The notes beneath the pieces are model-generated. The model had not been told where the DNA came from and did no database searches. It saw nothing but the letters and a program-made list of their open reading frames with translations. Shown one piece after another: positions 63,899 to 64,000 of a stretch of DNA of 64,000 bases; the first letter of the stretch is position 1, and each line of letters starts with the position of its first letter. This DNA is from Pseudomonas silesiensis (GTDB lineage Bacteria; Pseudomonadota; Gammaproteobacteria; Pseudomonadales; Pseudomonadaceae). The stretch spans positions 2,128,501 through 2,192,500 of the forward strand of contig NZ_CP014870.1 of NCBI RefSeq assembly GCF_001661075.1, read 5' to 3'. The position numbers and the translations under genes were made by a program.

Positions 63899-64000
63899 AT
63901 GCACGAGTCCACATTCACCCGTCGTTTCCTGCAATGCGCCTCGGCGCTCGCGCTGAGCGTGGTCTGTCTCGGCGCCAGCGCTTCGGCGGACAAACCGGGG
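63899..64000 (+). CDS. Periplasmic substrate-binding protein, first 34 residues
   Basis: Starts MHESTFTRRFLQCASALALS and continues VVCLGASASADKPG with a signal peptide. The gene is cut by the window end. Position as third gene of the betaine-type ABC operon makes it the ProX-like binding protein. Confidence 0.7.
   Translation, partial: MHESTFTRRFLQCASALALSVVCLGASASADKPG

Overview
The window looks like chromosome of a fluorescent-group Pseudomonas. It is GC-rich, carries REP-type palindromes with GTAGGAGC cores, an OprD-family porin, a copABCD-type copper locus, a pcaHG pair, and FNR/ANR-type boxes in front of universal stress proteins. No RNA genes, CRISPR arrays or intact insertion sequences were seen. 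Identities come from reading motifs and gene order; no database search was run.

Layout. (1) 1-2896: the tail of an SGNH hydrolase and a GAF-PAS-GGDEF-EAL protein. (2) 2921-23015: a large catabolic region. It encodes a three-subunit molybdenum hydroxylase with a fused CoxG-like domain, a CoA ligase, an enoyl-CoA hydratase-family protein, a UbiD/UbiX pair, an SDR, an aldehyde dehydrogenase, an XdhC/CoxI-type maturation factor, two transporters, LysR and AraC regulators and a porin. The gene set matches the furfural/5-hydroxymethylfurfural/2-furoate (hmf/psf-type) pathway: aldehyde to furoic or furandicarboxylic acid, decarboxylation by UbiD, CoA activation, Mo-dependent ring hydroxylation, then 2-oxoglutarate. 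A 101-bp control block occurs twice without gaps (81 of the first 100 positions identical), before the hydroxylase operon and after the araC gene. (3) 23175-26398: an SRAP protein and protocatechuate 3,4-dioxygenase (pcaHG) with a PcaQ-type regulator and a likely PcaQ operator.

(4) 26584-43286 is the most unusual part. It holds a complete type I secretion system (ABC, adaptor, outer-membrane factor), a 13-unit, 70-bp REP array, a TPR/GT41 (O-GlcNAc-transferase-like) glycosyltransferase, a 2825-residue protein made almost entirely of about 315 eight-residue LTTAQVAA repeats capped by calcium-binding DxNxDG loops, and a divergent SAM methyltransferase. I propose that these form one system that makes, glycosylates and secretes a giant repetitive surface protein.

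(5) 43424-52285: a low-oxygen/stress island with a YeeE/YedE pair, five tandem-type universal stress proteins, an MgtC-like membrane protein, a GNAT protein and several TTGAT-N4-ATCAA boxes. (6) 52340-58175: copper resistance (CopD, CopC, CopB, CopA, a Met-rich protein, a Cys/His membrane protein) and a small Asp/Arg/His lipoprotein. (7) 58200-64000: a short repeat cluster, then a 2-hydroxyacid dehydrogenase, FAD amine/amino-acid oxidase-like protein, RidA and cupin genes on one strand, and a glycine-betaine-type ABC transporter on the other whose binding-protein gene runs off the end.
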